From CAVVDY01 sp963819645 (GTDB lineage: Bacteria > Acidobacteriota > Terriglobia > Terriglobales > Acidobacteriaceae), in assembly GCA_963819645.1 (NCBI GenBank), contig CAWFWZ010000012.1, positions 62,001-126,000 on the forward strand: a DNA stretch of 64,000 nt, given 5' to 3'. Made by a program: the position numbers and the translations under genes. Below are positions 8,737-17,084 of this stretch, one piece after another. The notes beneath the pieces were generated by a model. That model made no database searches. It saw only the letters and a list, made by a program, of their open reading frames with translations, and had not been told where the DNA came from. The stretch's first letter is position 1; the number at the start of each line of letters is the position of its first letter.

Positions 8737-9858
8737 ATGGCAAAACGATGGGGTCGCGTTTGGGCGGTAGGGTTTGTGCTTTGGACCCTGCTGGCTTTTC
8801 TAAGTGCCGCTGGGGCGCGCGTGTACACGGCGTCGACGGACAAGCCTATCTCATGGGGGCAGTTGCTCGCCTGGAGCCTGCTGGTTTCTACGGTGTGGTC
8901 GTTGCTCACGCCACCGGTTTACGAGCTGGGACGCCGCTTTACTTTCGATCGCAATAGCTGGAAGAAGTCGCTGCCCATCCATCTCGTGGCCGGTATCGCA
9001 TTCACCTTTCTTAGCGCCGCTATCGTGGTCGAGCTGGATCCCCTGGTGACTTGGACCAACGCCGAGCCGCAGGTTCCAATCACGGCGCACATGCTGTCCC
9101 GTGTGCTAATGGACCTGCAGCGCTACTGGTACATCGTGCTCATCACGCAGGCCATCGCCTATTACGGTAAGTATCGCGAGCGCGAGCTGCTGTCGTTGCA
9201 ACTGGAAGCACAACTGGCAACTGCGCAGCTCGACGTGCTGAAGAGCCAGCTCGAGCCCCATTTTCTCTTCAACACGCTGAACTCGATTGCCGCGCTGGCG
9301 CGCAATGATGGCCCGGCTGCCGAGCATATGACGCTGCAGTTGGCTGATCTGCTGCGCGCATCGCTCGACGCTGCGGGCGTGCATGAAGTCACGCTGCAAG
9401 AGGAGTTGCTGTTCCTGCAAAAATACATCGACATTCAGCAGATCCGGTTCCAGGATCGCCTGACGGTGGAAACCGACGTCGATCCGGTCGTACTGCTCGC
9501 GCTGGTGCCGAACCTGCTCTTGCAGCCCCTGGTGGAGAATGCGATTCGCCACGGCATTGCTCCACGCCGCGATCCCGGACTGATTCGCCTGTCGGTCTGG
9601 CGCGATCCTGATGATTTATGGATCGAGGTGCGCGACAACGGTGTCGGACTTCCTCGCGGACGCGGAAACGCCGCCATTGAAGGAGTTGGGCTGCGCAACA
9701 CGCGCGCCCGCCTCACCCAACTTTATAACCACGATCACATGCTGGTGCTGGACGATGCGCCGGGCGGCGGCTGCTGTACCCGCATCCGGCTACCTTATCG
9801 CGAGCACCCACGACAGGAGGTAATCGCAAATGCCGATTCGAGTTTTGTTGAGCGATGA
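8737..9858 (+). CDS. Membrane sensor histidine kinase, LytS/YehU family
   Basis: Four hydrophobic segments fill the first 150 residues (for example VGFVLWTLLAFLSAAGA and VAGIAFTFLSAAIVVEL). They are followed by a short coiled coil and the HisKA_7TM/His_kinase block LKSQLEPHFLFNTLNSIAAL, whose His is the phosphorylation site, and by an ATPase domain with LVENAIRHGI (N box) and VRDNGVGL (G1). ATG 8737 (MAKRWGRVW) is chosen because it begins just before the first membrane segment; the frame is open from 8641. Its last ten codons overlap the response regulator gene, so the pair is translationally coupled. The signal is unknown. Confidence 0.9.
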   Translation: MAKRWGRVWAVGFVLWTLLAFLSAAGARVYTASTDKPISWGQLLAWSLLVSTVWSLLTPPVYELGRRFTFDRNSWKKSLPIHLVAGIAFTFLSAAIVVELDPLVTWTNAEPQVPITAHMLSRVLMDLQRYWYIVLITQAIAYYGKYRERELLSLQLEAQLATAQLDVLKSQLEPHFLFNTLNSIAALARNDGPAAEHMTLQLADLLRASLDAAGVHEVTLQEELLFLQKYIDIQQIRFQDRLTVETDVDPVVLLALVPNLLLQPLVENAIRHGIAPRRDPGLIRLSVWRDPDDLWIEVRDNGVGLPRGRGNAAIEGVGLRNTRARLTQLYNHDHMLVLDDAPGGGCCTRIRLPYREHPRQEVIANADSSFVER

Positions 9859-10591
9859 CGAAACACTGGCGCGGGAGCGTCTGCGCAGTCTCCTGGACGA
9901 AGAAGAGGACCTGGAGATTGTGGCCGAGTGTGGAGATGGCAAGAGCGCGATTGCCACCATCGAACGGGAGCGACCTGACCTGGTCTTTCTCGATATCCAG
10001 ATGCCGGAGGTTGACGGCTTTGGAGTGGTGCACGAGTTGCGCGATGCCATGCCGCTGACCATCTTTGTCACCGCCTACGATCGCTATGCCATGAAGGCGT
10101 TCGAGGTGCATGCGCTCGACTACCTGTTGAAGCCGGTTGGCAAGGAGCGTTTGACGGCTGCGGTGGATCGTGCCCGTGGGCAGTTACAGCGCCCCCCCGA
10201 TGGCACCTTTCAGCGCCGCGTCCTGGAGTTGCTGGGTGACATGGAAGCGCGCCAGCAAGCGCCTGAGCGCATCATCATCAAGTCGGATGGCGAGATTGTC
10301 TGCCTGAGGCCGAACGAAATCGACTGGGCGGAGTCGGCGGGCAATTACGTCTGCCTGCACGTAGCCGGCACCACCCACATTCTGCGGGAGACGATAACCG
10401 CGCTGGAATCGCGATTGGGGCCCCGGCAATTCATGCGCGTGCATCGCTCAACCCTGGTGAACGTCGATCGCATCAAGACGCTGAAGCCCTCGCTCTACGG
10501 GGACTACTCCATCCTGCTGCGAGACGGGACCAAGCTGACCCTCAGCCGCGGCTTCCGTGAGAACGTACTCAAGCGGCTGGGAACGGCATAA
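9830..10591 (+). CDS. LytTR-family response regulator
   Basis: Residues 1-120 form a receiver domain (LLSDDETLARERL, LVFLDIQMPEVDGF with the phospho-Asp, DYLLKPV with the Lys). Residues about 150-250 are a LytTR DNA-binding domain (IIIKSDGEIVCLRPNEIDW, then RVHRSTLVNVDRIKTL). This domain binds direct repeats in promoters. AGGAGG lies about nine bases before the ATG, inside the kinase gene. It is the cognate partner of the overlapping LytS-type kinase. 253 residues. Confidence 0.93.
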   Translation: MPIRVLLSDDETLARERLRSLLDEEEDLEIVAECGDGKSAIATIERERPDLVFLDIQMPEVDGFGVVHELRDAMPLTIFVTAYDRYAMKAFEVHALDYLLKPVGKERLTAAVDRARGQLQRPPDGTFQRRVLELLGDMEARQQAPERIIIKSDGEIVCLRPNEIDWAESAGNYVCLHVAGTTHILRETITALESRLGPRQFMRVHRSTLVNVDRIKTLKPSLYGDYSILLRDGTKLTLSRGFRENVLKRLGTA

Positions 10592-10778
10592 CCGGCAGAA
10601 GCATCCTTCCATCGGCGCCTGGGCGGTGGCGCCGCCCGGCTGGGCTGTCCCGCTCTGTTTTCCGTGTCCGGCGGTCTAATAGAATCCTGCCCAGAAGCTC
10701 TGCTTTGACGCGGCGGCGAGGGGTGATATGCTTAATCCCCTCAGTCGGTTCAACCTAATGATGAGAGGGTAGATACCT

Positions 10779-11465
10779 ATGCTACGCACCAAAACCGCCG
10801 TATGTTGTTTGCTCATGTCACTCGTTCTGATTGCCGTGACCATCCCCGCGTGGGCTGCAGACAAGACAAAGGACGAAGAAACCATCCGCAATGCTGACAC
10901 AGTCCTGCAGGCAATGCTTTCCAGCAAGAGCGTTCCCGATAGTGTGCTGGCGAAGTCTGACTGCATCATCATTCTTCCCAACGTAAAGAAGTTCGCTGTC
11001 GGTATCGGCGGAACCGGTGGACGCGGCCCAATGTCGTGCCGCGAAAGCAGCGGGAAGTGGTCGCCGCCCGCAATGTACTCCATTGGCGGTGCTAGCGCCG
11101 GCTTCCAGGTCGGTGGCAAGTCCAGCGACGTCGTGATCGCCGTCATGACGAAATCCGCAATGGACAAGGTCCTGAACAGCAAAGTGAAGGTGGGCAGCGA
11201 TGTGAGTGCGGCAGCGGGGCCGGGCGCACAAGCCGGCACCATGAACAGTTCGGCCGACATGCTGACCTATACCCGCTCCTCGGGACTCTTCGCAGGCGCT
11301 TCGATCGACGGCGCTTCGCTGGAACCCGACTCCGATTCCAACAAACGGCTCTATGGCAAGGATGTTAGCGCCAAGGACGTTGTATCTGGCGGCGTGAAGG
11401 CGACGTCTGCTGGAGCGTCCCTGGTCTCGCTGCTTGACAGCAAAGCCGGGAAGCACATGGAGTAA
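10779..11465 (+). CDS. Exported SYLF (Ysc84-like) lipid-binding domain protein
   Basis: A signal peptide with a hydrophobic core (LLMSLVLIAVTIPAWAA, cleavage after AWA) precedes a SYLF domain: SVLAKSDCIIILPNVKKFAV followed by glycine-rich strands (GGTGGRGPMSCRE, SIGGASAGFQVGGKSSDVV) and a C-terminal LFAGASIDGASLEPDSD. SYLF domains bind phosphoinositides in eukaryotes; in bacteria the exported forms are of unknown role, probably envelope-associated. 228 residues, complete. It stands alone, converging with efp. Confidence 0.85.
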   Translation: MLRTKTAVCCLLMSLVLIAVTIPAWAADKTKDEETIRNADTVLQAMLSSKSVPDSVLAKSDCIIILPNVKKFAVGIGGTGGRGPMSCRESSGKWSPPAMYSIGGASAGFQVGGKSSDVVIAVMTKSAMDKVLNSKVKVGSDVSAAAGPGAQAGTMNSSADMLTYTRSSGLFAGASIDGASLEPDSDSNKRLYGKDVSAKDVVSGGVKATSAGASLVSLLDSKAGKHME

Positions 11466-11523
11466 GGCGCTGCGCAGCCGTCAAGCCCAAGGCTGCGGAG
11501 ACACGGAAATACGCGTCGGAGGG

Positions 11524-12084
11524 TCAGGCCCGCGACAGGTAGGCCCCCTCCGACGTATCCACGCGGATGACCTCGCCTTCGTTGATGAACGGCGGAACCT
11601 GCACCACCAGGCCGGTTTCGGTCGTCGCCGGCTTGGTAACGCTGCTCGCGGTGGCCGACTTCAATCCCGGCTCCGTCTGAACGATCTTCAGCTCGACAGT
11701 CTGCGGAAGTTCCACGCCCACCGGCTTGCCATCGTAGAACTCGACTTTGATCTGTAGGTTGGCGGTCAGGTAGTCCACGGCGTCGCCCAGGACGTCTTTT
11801 CCCAAATAGAGCTGCTCGTAATTCTCTGTGTTCATGAAGACATGACTGTCGCCATCCTGGTACAGATACTCCATGCTGACTTCGTCAACCGTGATCTTCT
11901 CGATGGCATCGCCGGAACGGTAGCGATGTTCGAACATGGCTCCGGTCCGCAGATTACGCAGCTTGGCCTGAATGAAGGCGCGAAGATTACCCGGAGTACG
12001 GTGCTCGACGCTGAATACGGAATGCAGATCATTGTTGTGCTTAATCACCATGCCGGGACGCATTTGTGTCGCGGGAATCGCCAT
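11524..12084 (-). CDS. efp: Translation elongation factor P
   Basis: EF-P binds beside the ribosomal P-site tRNA and relieves stalling at proline runs. All three beta-barrel domains are present and the length, 186 residues, is standard; the C-terminal block VQVPPFINEGEVIRVDTSEG is diagnostic. GGAG precedes ATG 12084 (MAIPATQMRPGM). The loop that reaches the peptidyl centre reads EHRTPGNLRAF: the tip residue, Lys34 in E. coli and Arg32 in Pseudomonas, aligns with Asn33. So the lysylation or rhamnosylation used by those species cannot occur in the same way. No modification enzyme gene is nearby. Confidence 0.95.
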   Translation of the reverse strand: MAIPATQMRPGMVIKHNNDLHSVFSVEHRTPGNLRAFIQAKLRNLRTGAMFEHRYRSGDAIEKITVDEVSMEYLYQDGDSHVFMNTENYEQLYLGKDVLGDAVDYLTANLQIKVEFYDGKPVGVELPQTVELKIVQTEPGLKSATASSVTKPATTETGLVVQVPPFINEGEVIRVDTSEGAYLSRA

Positions 12085-12298
12085 CGATCGCTCCTTCTGA
12101 ATGTAAAGGGAGAGCCGCACGGAACTGCCAGGCAGCTCGAGGGGCAAAACCCAATTTTACATGGCGAGTCAGCGGTTTGGAAAATGCCTGCCAGGGGCTA
12201 CACCCCGGCATCATCCGTCGGAATACCAACATCGAAATCTCAATGGCGTTATGATTCTGAGAGTCCTATTGGAAAGAACCACGAGGAAGGAGTTGAAC

Positions 12299-12622
12299 AT
12301 GAGCGATCAACTAAGCGATTTTGCCAATTATGACGACGATCGTTCCTCGCAGCGCAGCGGCCTGACGCTTGGGCTGGCATTGCTATGCCTGGGAGTGGCT
12401 GCGGGAGCCATAACTGCGTTGTTGATGGCGCCGCAAAGCGGCAAACAGTTGCGGCGGCAGCTTCGCCGCAAGTACGAGGACGCGCGTGAGGTGATGGACG
12501 ATTGGAGTGACCAGGCCAGCGACTGGGTAGAACGGGGCTCGGATTGGGCAGAGAAAGCGTCCGACTGGGCCGATAAGACCAGGAAACGAGTGCAGCCGGT
12601 ATCGAAGGCGTTTCGCCGCTAG
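12299..12622 (+). CDS. YtxH domain-containing membrane protein
   Basis: A 107-residue protein with one membrane segment (LTLGLALLCLGVAAGAITAL) followed by LLMAPQSGKQLRRQLRR, the YtxH signature, and an amphipathic repeat rich in Trp/Asp (SDQASDWVERGSDWAEKASD). YtxH proteins are linked to stress responses and envelope stability, without a known reaction. AAGGAG precedes the ATG. A hairpin (12641-12667) follows the stop. A second, unlinked YtxH gene lies at 61999-62280. Confidence 0.8.
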   Translation: MSDQLSDFANYDDDRSSQRSGLTLGLALLCLGVAAGAITALLMAPQSGKQLRRQLRRKYEDAREVMDDWSDQASDWVERGSDWAEKASDWADKTRKRVQPVSKAFRR

Positions 12623-12640
12623 CCGGGGCGCAAAAATAAA

Positions 12641-12667
12641 CGCGACAGATGAGTATCACCTGTCGCG
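12641..12667 (+). terminator. Hairpin after the YtxH gene, possible terminator
   Basis: CGCGACAG (12641-12648) pairs with CTGTCGCG (12660-12667). The stem is strong but only a short T-rich stretch follows (TATTCTTC), so termination would be modest. The rest of the spacer to 12906 shows no gene. Confidence 0.45.
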
Positions 12668-12908
12668 TATTCTTCATGCCCTCTTTCGCTTCGGAGGGCC
12701 AGCAGGAGGAGACGAGAGCCACCGTGTCGCTGCTCACTTCAAAAACCACACCAAAAGACGAGATGATATTAACCACCGCTCAATGTAACGTCAATTACAC
12801 ATAAGTGCCCGATAGCGACAAAATTTGTAGTTATTCCCTACCCTTTTTCAGGGCAGCCACGCCTCGATATACCTCACTCCTTTCGTTCGCTCCTCGTCTG
12901 CGGCACAA

Positions 12909-12940
12909 ATAAAAAAGGCGACGTGCCTAAGCACCTCGCC
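12909..12940 (-). terminator. Rho-independent terminator of the first PEP-CTERM gene
   Basis: On the minus strand GGCGAGGTGC and GCACGTCGCC flank a TTAG loop and are followed by TTTTTTATTT. It lies 23 bases after the PEP-CTERM stop codon. The second PEP-CTERM gene has a related hairpin at 14045-14070. Confidence 0.85.
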
Positions 12941-12962
12941 TCTTCGTAACGCGTGTTACAGA

Positions 12963-13679
12963 CTAGCGGGACAGACGACGGCGGATGACGCCGGCGACGC
13001 CCACGATGCCGGAACCCAGCATGATCAAGCTGGACGGCTCAGGGGTGGCATACGCAGCCTGCGAGAACTGGGCGAATACGCCTTCGTTGTTGGTGTTGGT
13101 GAAGTTCGCGCCGAAGAACGCGCTGTTGAAGTACTGCAGGTTGCTGGTCTGGGTGCCTACGCTGTTCAGACCAGAGGTGTCGCTGTTGAACGAACGGTTC
13201 GCATTGGCCGGATCGTTCGGAACAACCGACATCCAGTACTGGCCGGAGCCCAAGCTAACATTGGTCGAAACGAAGTTGGTGTACTCGTTGAAACCGAAGT
13301 CGCTGCGACCGGTTGCAACGTTCGAGGTGGCGCCGGTACCGGAAGCAACCAGCGTGCCGCCGTTGCCTTCAGAAACGCCAGAACGGATTTCCCAATAGGC
13401 GGTCGAGGGGTTCAGGCCGCTCAGGTTGTTGGTAGCCAGGCCGCCGACGGTGCCGCCAGCCCACTGGAAGTTCTGATAGACAGCAGCGCCGTAGGGGCTG
13501 CCACCGACGATGGCGTCATTTTCGTTCGCCAGGCCGTTCTGGTTCGGATCGTTCAGATCAAGATCGCCGCCGTAGAAGGCGCAGGTAACGCCGGTTTCAA
13601 CTGGGCAGCTGGCGTACGCAAATGTCGCCATCATGGCGAACATCATTGCGAACAGGGACAGAAGAGCAACTTTCTTCAT
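12963..13679 (-). CDS. PEP-CTERM sorting-signal exoprotein, paralogue 1
   Basis: An exported protein of 238 residues: signal peptide MKKVALLSLFAMMFAMMATF, a beta-rich Asn/Gly/Ser-rich body, and a C-terminal PEPSSLIMLGSGIVGVAGVI membrane segment followed by RRRLSR. This tripartite tail is the target of an exosortase, which attaches or releases proteins in extracellular polysaccharide; no exosortase is in the window. The body (DLDLNDPNQNGLANENDAIV, later WEIRSGVSEGNGGTLVASGT) is about 70 percent like the next gene, so the two are a tandem duplication. AGGAGG precedes the ATG. Confidence 0.9.
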   Translation of the reverse strand: MKKVALLSLFAMMFAMMATFAYASCPVETGVTCAFYGGDLDLNDPNQNGLANENDAIVGGSPYGAAVYQNFQWAGGTVGGLATNNLSGLNPSTAYWEIRSGVSEGNGGTLVASGTGATSNVATGRSDFGFNEYTNFVSTNVSLGSGQYWMSVVPNDPANANRSFNSDTSGLNSVGTQTSNLQYFNSAFFGANFTNTNNEGVFAQFSQAAYATPEPSSLIMLGSGIVGVAGVIRRRLSR

Positions 13680-13784
13680 TGAGTTTCCTCCTAGATTTTC
13701 GGTACCGATAAAATCCTTGCCGACAAGGCGCGGATTTCTTCTCGCATTGACGTCACTACTTTCCCCAACGCACTCGGGGACGCC
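13680..13784 (-). promoter_or_regulatory. 5' leader of PEP-CTERM gene 1, conserved with gene 2
   Basis: Read on the minus strand, the leader begins just after the -10 box with GGCGTCCCCGAGTGCGTTGG, where TCCCC can pair with GGGGA, and ends with an inverted repeat around TCGGTACCGA flanked by GATTTT and AAAATC, directly before CTAGGAGGAAACTCA. These two blocks recur almost unchanged before the second gene while the middle has diverged. A role in message stability or translational control is inferred; it matches no riboswitch I know. Confidence 0.55.
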
Positions 13785-13813
13785 AGAGTAGCAACGGCAC
13801 GGAACCGAGTCAA
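13785..13813 (-). promoter_or_regulatory. Sigma-70-type promoter of PEP-CTERM gene 1
   Basis: On the minus strand TTGACT (13808-13813) is separated by exactly 17 bases from TACTCT (13785-13790). The same hexamers with the same spacing occur before the paralogue, while the spacer sequence differs, which supports them as real promoter elements. Confidence 0.7.
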
Positions 13814-14044
13814 TAGCACAATGGTGCTGATTCGGAGCAAACTATCGTTGCATTTTCAACGCGATGATATCTATATAGTCACTAATCTTGGCGCCATGTT
13901 TAATTTTGCAGCAGTCAGTTCCAGCAAAATACATTCTCGGCAGGAAGCACCTCGCATTTCTTTGCAAAACAAAGCGTTAACTATCGAGCTACGTTAGACG
14001 ATTTGATTTCATGAGCCAGATGGCGAACTTAAGTGCAGGTTAAG

Positions 14045-14070
14045 AGCGAAGTGCCCAAGGCACCTCGCCC
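14045..14070 (-). terminator. Terminator-like hairpin of the second PEP-CTERM gene
   Basis: Minus strand GCGAGGTGCC and GGCACTTCGC flank TTG. It is related in sequence to the terminator of paralogue 1 but has a poorer T-run (TCTTAACC). The remaining bases from 13861 to 14044 contain no gene that I can see. Confidence 0.55.
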
Positions 14071-14080
14071 TTTAACCAAA

Positions 14081-14824
14081 CTACCGGGACAGACGACGGC
14101 GAACAACGCCGCCAACCGCAACCAGGCCGGAGCCGAGCATGATCAAGCTGGACGGCTCAGGAGCTACGTAGGCAGCCTGCGAGAAGGCCGAGAAAACGCC
14201 TTCATTGTTTGCATTGGTGAAGTTCGCGCCAAAGAACGCGCTGTTAAAGAACTGCTGGTTATCGGTCGTACTGATGCCGGAACCGTAAAAGTGGCTCAGA
14301 TGATCGGTATCGCTGTTGAACGAACGGTTCGCATTGTTGGGATCCTGCGGAACCACCGACATCCAGTATTGGGTGGCGATATTGGGATCCAGTACTACAT
14401 GGAGGTTGCCAACGAAGCTGGTGTACTCGTTGAATCCGAAGTCGCTACGCAGAGTCGCCTGGTTCGTTGTCGCGCCGGTTCCGGAAGCCAACATCATGCC
14501 GCCGCTGCCTTCGTGAACGCCATAGCGTACTTCCCAGTAGGCAGTGGTCGGGTTCAGACCGCTTAGGTTGTTGGTGGCCAGACCGGTGATGGTAGCCCCA
14601 TTGGTGATGGAGAAGTTCTGGTAGGTAGCCGCACCGTACGGGCTGCCGCCGACGATGGCGTCGTTCTCGTTTGCCAGACCGTTCTGGTTGGGATCATTTA
14701 TATCAAGATCGCCGGCGTAGAACAGGCAGTTGTAACCGGCCTCAACGGGACACACAGCGTACGCAAATGTCGCTGTCATAGCCAACAACATCGCGAACAG
14801 GGACAGCAGAGCGATTTTCTTCAC
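14081..14824 (-). CDS. PEP-CTERM sorting-signal exoprotein, paralogue 2
   Basis: Same architecture as its neighbour: signal peptide (MKKIALLSLFAMLLAMTATF), body with DLDINDPNQNGLANENDAIV and FGFNEYTSFVGNLHV, and tail PEPSSLIMLGSGLVAVGGVV plus RRRLSR. 247 residues. The aligned start is a GTG (14822-14824), where paralogue 1 has ATG, ahead of the same KK-I/V-ALLSLFAM sequence; the AGGAGG site is conserved. It has its own promoter and leader, so the two genes can be expressed separately. Function beyond exosortase-dependent export is unknown. Confidence 0.88.
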   Translation of the reverse strand: MKKIALLSLFAMLLAMTATFAYAVCPVEAGYNCLFYAGDLDINDPNQNGLANENDAIVGGSPYGAATYQNFSITNGATITGLATNNLSGLNPTTAYWEVRYGVHEGSGGMMLASGTGATTNQATLRSDFGFNEYTSFVGNLHVVLDPNIATQYWMSVVPQDPNNANRSFNSDTDHLSHFYGSGISTTDNQQFFNSAFFGANFTNANNEGVFSAFSQAAYVAPEPSSLIMLGSGLVAVGGVVRRRLSR

Positions 14825-14937
14825 TTGAGTTTCCTCCTAGATTTTTCGGTACCGATAAATCCCCTGAATCCCCGCAGGACACGAGGATTTGTTCTTGATT
14901 GGCCCCACAAATTTCCCCCAACGCACTCGGGGACGCC
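14825..14937 (-). promoter_or_regulatory. 5' leader of PEP-CTERM gene 2
   Basis: It carries the same GGCGTCCCCGAGTGCGTTGG block at its 5' end and the same TTTATCGGTACCGAAAAATC stem-loop before CTAGGAGGAAACTCA as the leader of gene 1; the 60 bases between have drifted and contain a different GGGG/CCCC-rich region. Confidence 0.55.
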
Positions 14938-14966
14938 AGAGTATCGATATTGCGCAATCGAGTCAA
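14938..14966 (-). promoter_or_regulatory. Sigma-70-type promoter of PEP-CTERM gene 2
   Basis: Minus-strand TTGACT (14961-14966), a 17-base spacer, and TACTCT (14938-14943), identical boxes to gene 1. The AT-rich stretch upstream, 14967 to 15220, has no gene. Confidence 0.7.
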
Positions 14967-15220
14967 TAGCACAATAGTGATGTAACTGTCAAAAAATAGA
15001 CAGGATTCGGTAATAAATGACAGAATTTTATAGTTAATGTATTGATATAACGTGACTTACAAGCAGTGGTGACAATGTTCGAATAAAACAGAAGTTTCTA
15101 TATTTCTTGAGGAAGCAAGACCGGCCATCAGTCCTTGCTCTCGAGGGTAGGTTCCGACGGTGTGATTTGATGGCTGACTTTGAAGGTGACTGACGACAAA
15201 CTGCCCAGAGGTGGGGAGCT

Positions 15221-16370
15221 TTAGACCTGCTGCCGTCCTTCTTCCTGAAGCACGACCTTCACGTCCATCTTGTGCTTTCCGCGGAAGATTGTGACTGTCA
15301 CCGTGTCTCCCGTGTGATGTTTATCCATCACGTTGGCAAGATCCGTTTGATCGCTGACCGCTTCGCCGTCGATGGCGACAATGAGATCGCCGCCGATCAC
15401 AATCGGCCGGTTGCCGACGAAAGCGCGCTCGGTGCCGGCGCGCAACCCAGCGCGATCGGCAGCGCCGCCGGGCTGGACCTTCATGATCAAAATACCATTG
15501 TCTGCCGGCAAGCCCATTTCCTCGGCCAGCTCCGGCCCAATCGCCAACGGAATAATACCCAGCGTCGGCCGGCGCACACGGCCATACGTCACCAGATCGT
15601 TGATCGCCGCTTTCGCCGTGTTGATGGGGATGGCGAAGCCAATGCCCGCGCTCTGGTTCGAGCCGCCGGTCGCGATCATGCTATTGATGCCGATGACTTC
15701 GCCCCGCGAGTTCAACAACGGGCCGCCGGAGTTTCCCGGATTGATTGCAGCGTCGGTCTGAATGGCTTCGTCAATGAAAGCGCCTTCCGGATTGCGAATG
15801 GGACGCAGCGAACTGATAATGCCGCGCGTCATGGTTCCGCTAAGCCCGAAGGGATTACCAATGGCGTAGACCTTCTGTCCTACGATGAGGTTTTTCGAAT
15901 CGCCCAGAGTGGCCGGCACCACCACGCCCGGCGTCTTGATCTGAATCACCGCGAGATCGTGCAAGCGATCGCTGCCGATAATCTCCGCCGGATACGTCTT
16001 CTTATTGTGGAGCGTTACCTTTACCTGCCGCGCACCCTCAATCACGTGGTAGTTGGTAAGGATGTGGCCTTCCTTATCGATGATGAATCCGGAGCCCTGG
16101 CCTTGCTGCGGAATCGGTCCCCAGAAGAAGTCCATGCTCACGGCGGTCGAAGTGATGTTCACCACCGACGGAATACCCTTCTTATAAACGTCGATATTGA
16201 TTTGCTCTTCGGCGTCGAAGGCGCGGCGGAGTGGCGGCCTCGGTGAGTTCGACCTTATTGGGCTTCGCAACCCAATCGGGAATGGCCGTAGCGCTGTGGT
16301 GGTGAGTCGTGTAGAAGTAAAATCCCGCTACCAGCAGCAGGCCAAGAAGAAAGGGACGAACAATTCTCAT
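15221..16370 (-). CDS. HtrA/DegP-like trypsin-type serine protease with PDZ domain (one frame break)
   Basis: A periplasmic or membrane-anchored quality-control protease. After an N-terminal signal anchor (MRIVRPFLLGLLLVAGFYFY) comes a trypsin fold with the triad in LTNYHVIEG (His), LHDLAVIQI (Asp) and NPGNSGGPLLN (Ser), then one PDZ domain (LGIIPLAIGPELAEEMGLP to the C-terminus). The frame shifts near 16228; removing one C joins ELTEAATP to RAFDAEEQINIDVYKKG. About 382 residues when repaired. Only one PDZ is present, as in DegS-like members. Confidence 0.9.
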
Positions 16371-16465
16371 AGGACGATTTCGCGTGAGCTCTAAATCCGT
16401 AAGTTGGACGAATATCCTGCCTTAAAGTGTAGCGGATTGCTCAGCGCACGGCCTCCCGCCGACCC

Positions 16466-16493
16466 TGTCATCCTGAGCGGAGTCGAAGGACCC
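16466..16493. repeat. Dispersed repeat, family A (TGTCATCCTGAGCG...GAAGGACC)
   Basis: Reads TGTCATCCTGAGCGGAGTCG followed by AAGGACCC. Related copies occur at 20645, 28229, 29671, 51458 and 61802, always between genes. This is a single copy without an obvious inverted partner. Confidence 0.7.
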
Positions 16494-16569
16494 CTATAGT
16501 GAGAACACTCCAGCACGCTTAGCAAAAGTACGAACCCAGCCGGCAGGTTCGCCGGCCGGGTGTTTGCAG

Positions 16570-16897
16570 TTAGCGGCTGATGTGAATCACCGTCGCCGGA
16601 AAAGCCTCTTCGCCGCTCAGCTCTTCCACTCGCACGAATCCCGCGACCCGCACCGGAATGGGAGACCGGAGCGCTGTCGCTGCGGAAGCCGGTGCACTCG
16701 CGCACGGCGAACTTGATGGGACGCAGCTCGCTGCCGAAGCTGCAGAACAGCAGCTGCTTGCTGCTGCCCTTCACCTTGTGCACGTGAACGCACCCATGGC
16801 ACAGAGCGTTGGCCATGGCAGCGCTCTTCGCTTTGCGCAGGCTCACCAGCTTCAGCAGCAGCGCGACGATAATGCCCAGGATGAGAATCTCGTTCAT
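16570..16897 (-). CDS. Small membrane-anchored Cys-containing protein (one frame break)
   Basis: Not recognised by name. ATG 16897 starts one N-terminal membrane segment (MNEILILGIIVALLLKLVSL). The cytoplasmic or periplasmic part has Cys residues in ALCHGCVHVHKVKG, QLLFCSFG and VRECTGFRS, which could bind a metal. The frame changes near 16664; dropping one T continues as PVPIPVRVAGFVRVEELSGE and ends VIHISR. About 108 residues. It lies upstream of htrA on the same strand, 199 bases away, with a family A repeat between. Confidence 0.6.
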
Positions 16898-17002
16898 AAG
16901 CAACTCACAATTTTGCGAGGGCCTCAACCTCGCTGGTCGTGAAGAAGTACTCGCAATACTTCTTGACGGTTAAGTAGTCATCGCCCGCAGCGATTCAAAG
17001 CT

Positions 17003-17077
17003 TGGAGCGCCGGATGGGAGTCGAACCCATCAAGAATGGTGTTGCAGACCATCCGCTGGCCGATTGCGTTCCGGCGC
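17003..17077 (-). tRNA. tRNA-Cys (anticodon GCA), CCA encoded
   Basis: Minus strand: acceptor GCGCCGG pairs with CCGGCGC; the anticodon arm is ATGGT-CTGCAAC-ACCAT, giving anticodon GCA; the T arm contains GGTTCGACTCCC. The discriminator base is U73, the identity element of tRNA-Cys, and CCA is encoded. 75 bases including CCA. Confidence 0.95.
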
Positions 17078-17084
17078 TGAAGGT

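Noticed and set aside
13680..13784. Possible c-di-GMP (GEMM) riboswitch, because ACGCAC...GGACGC occurs
   Set aside because: Those pieces are on the strand opposite to the gene and lack the rest of the GEMM core.
15272..16246. Long plus-strand open frame opposite htrA
   Set aside because: HtrA triad and PDZ are on the other strand; the plus-strand frame has no protein character.
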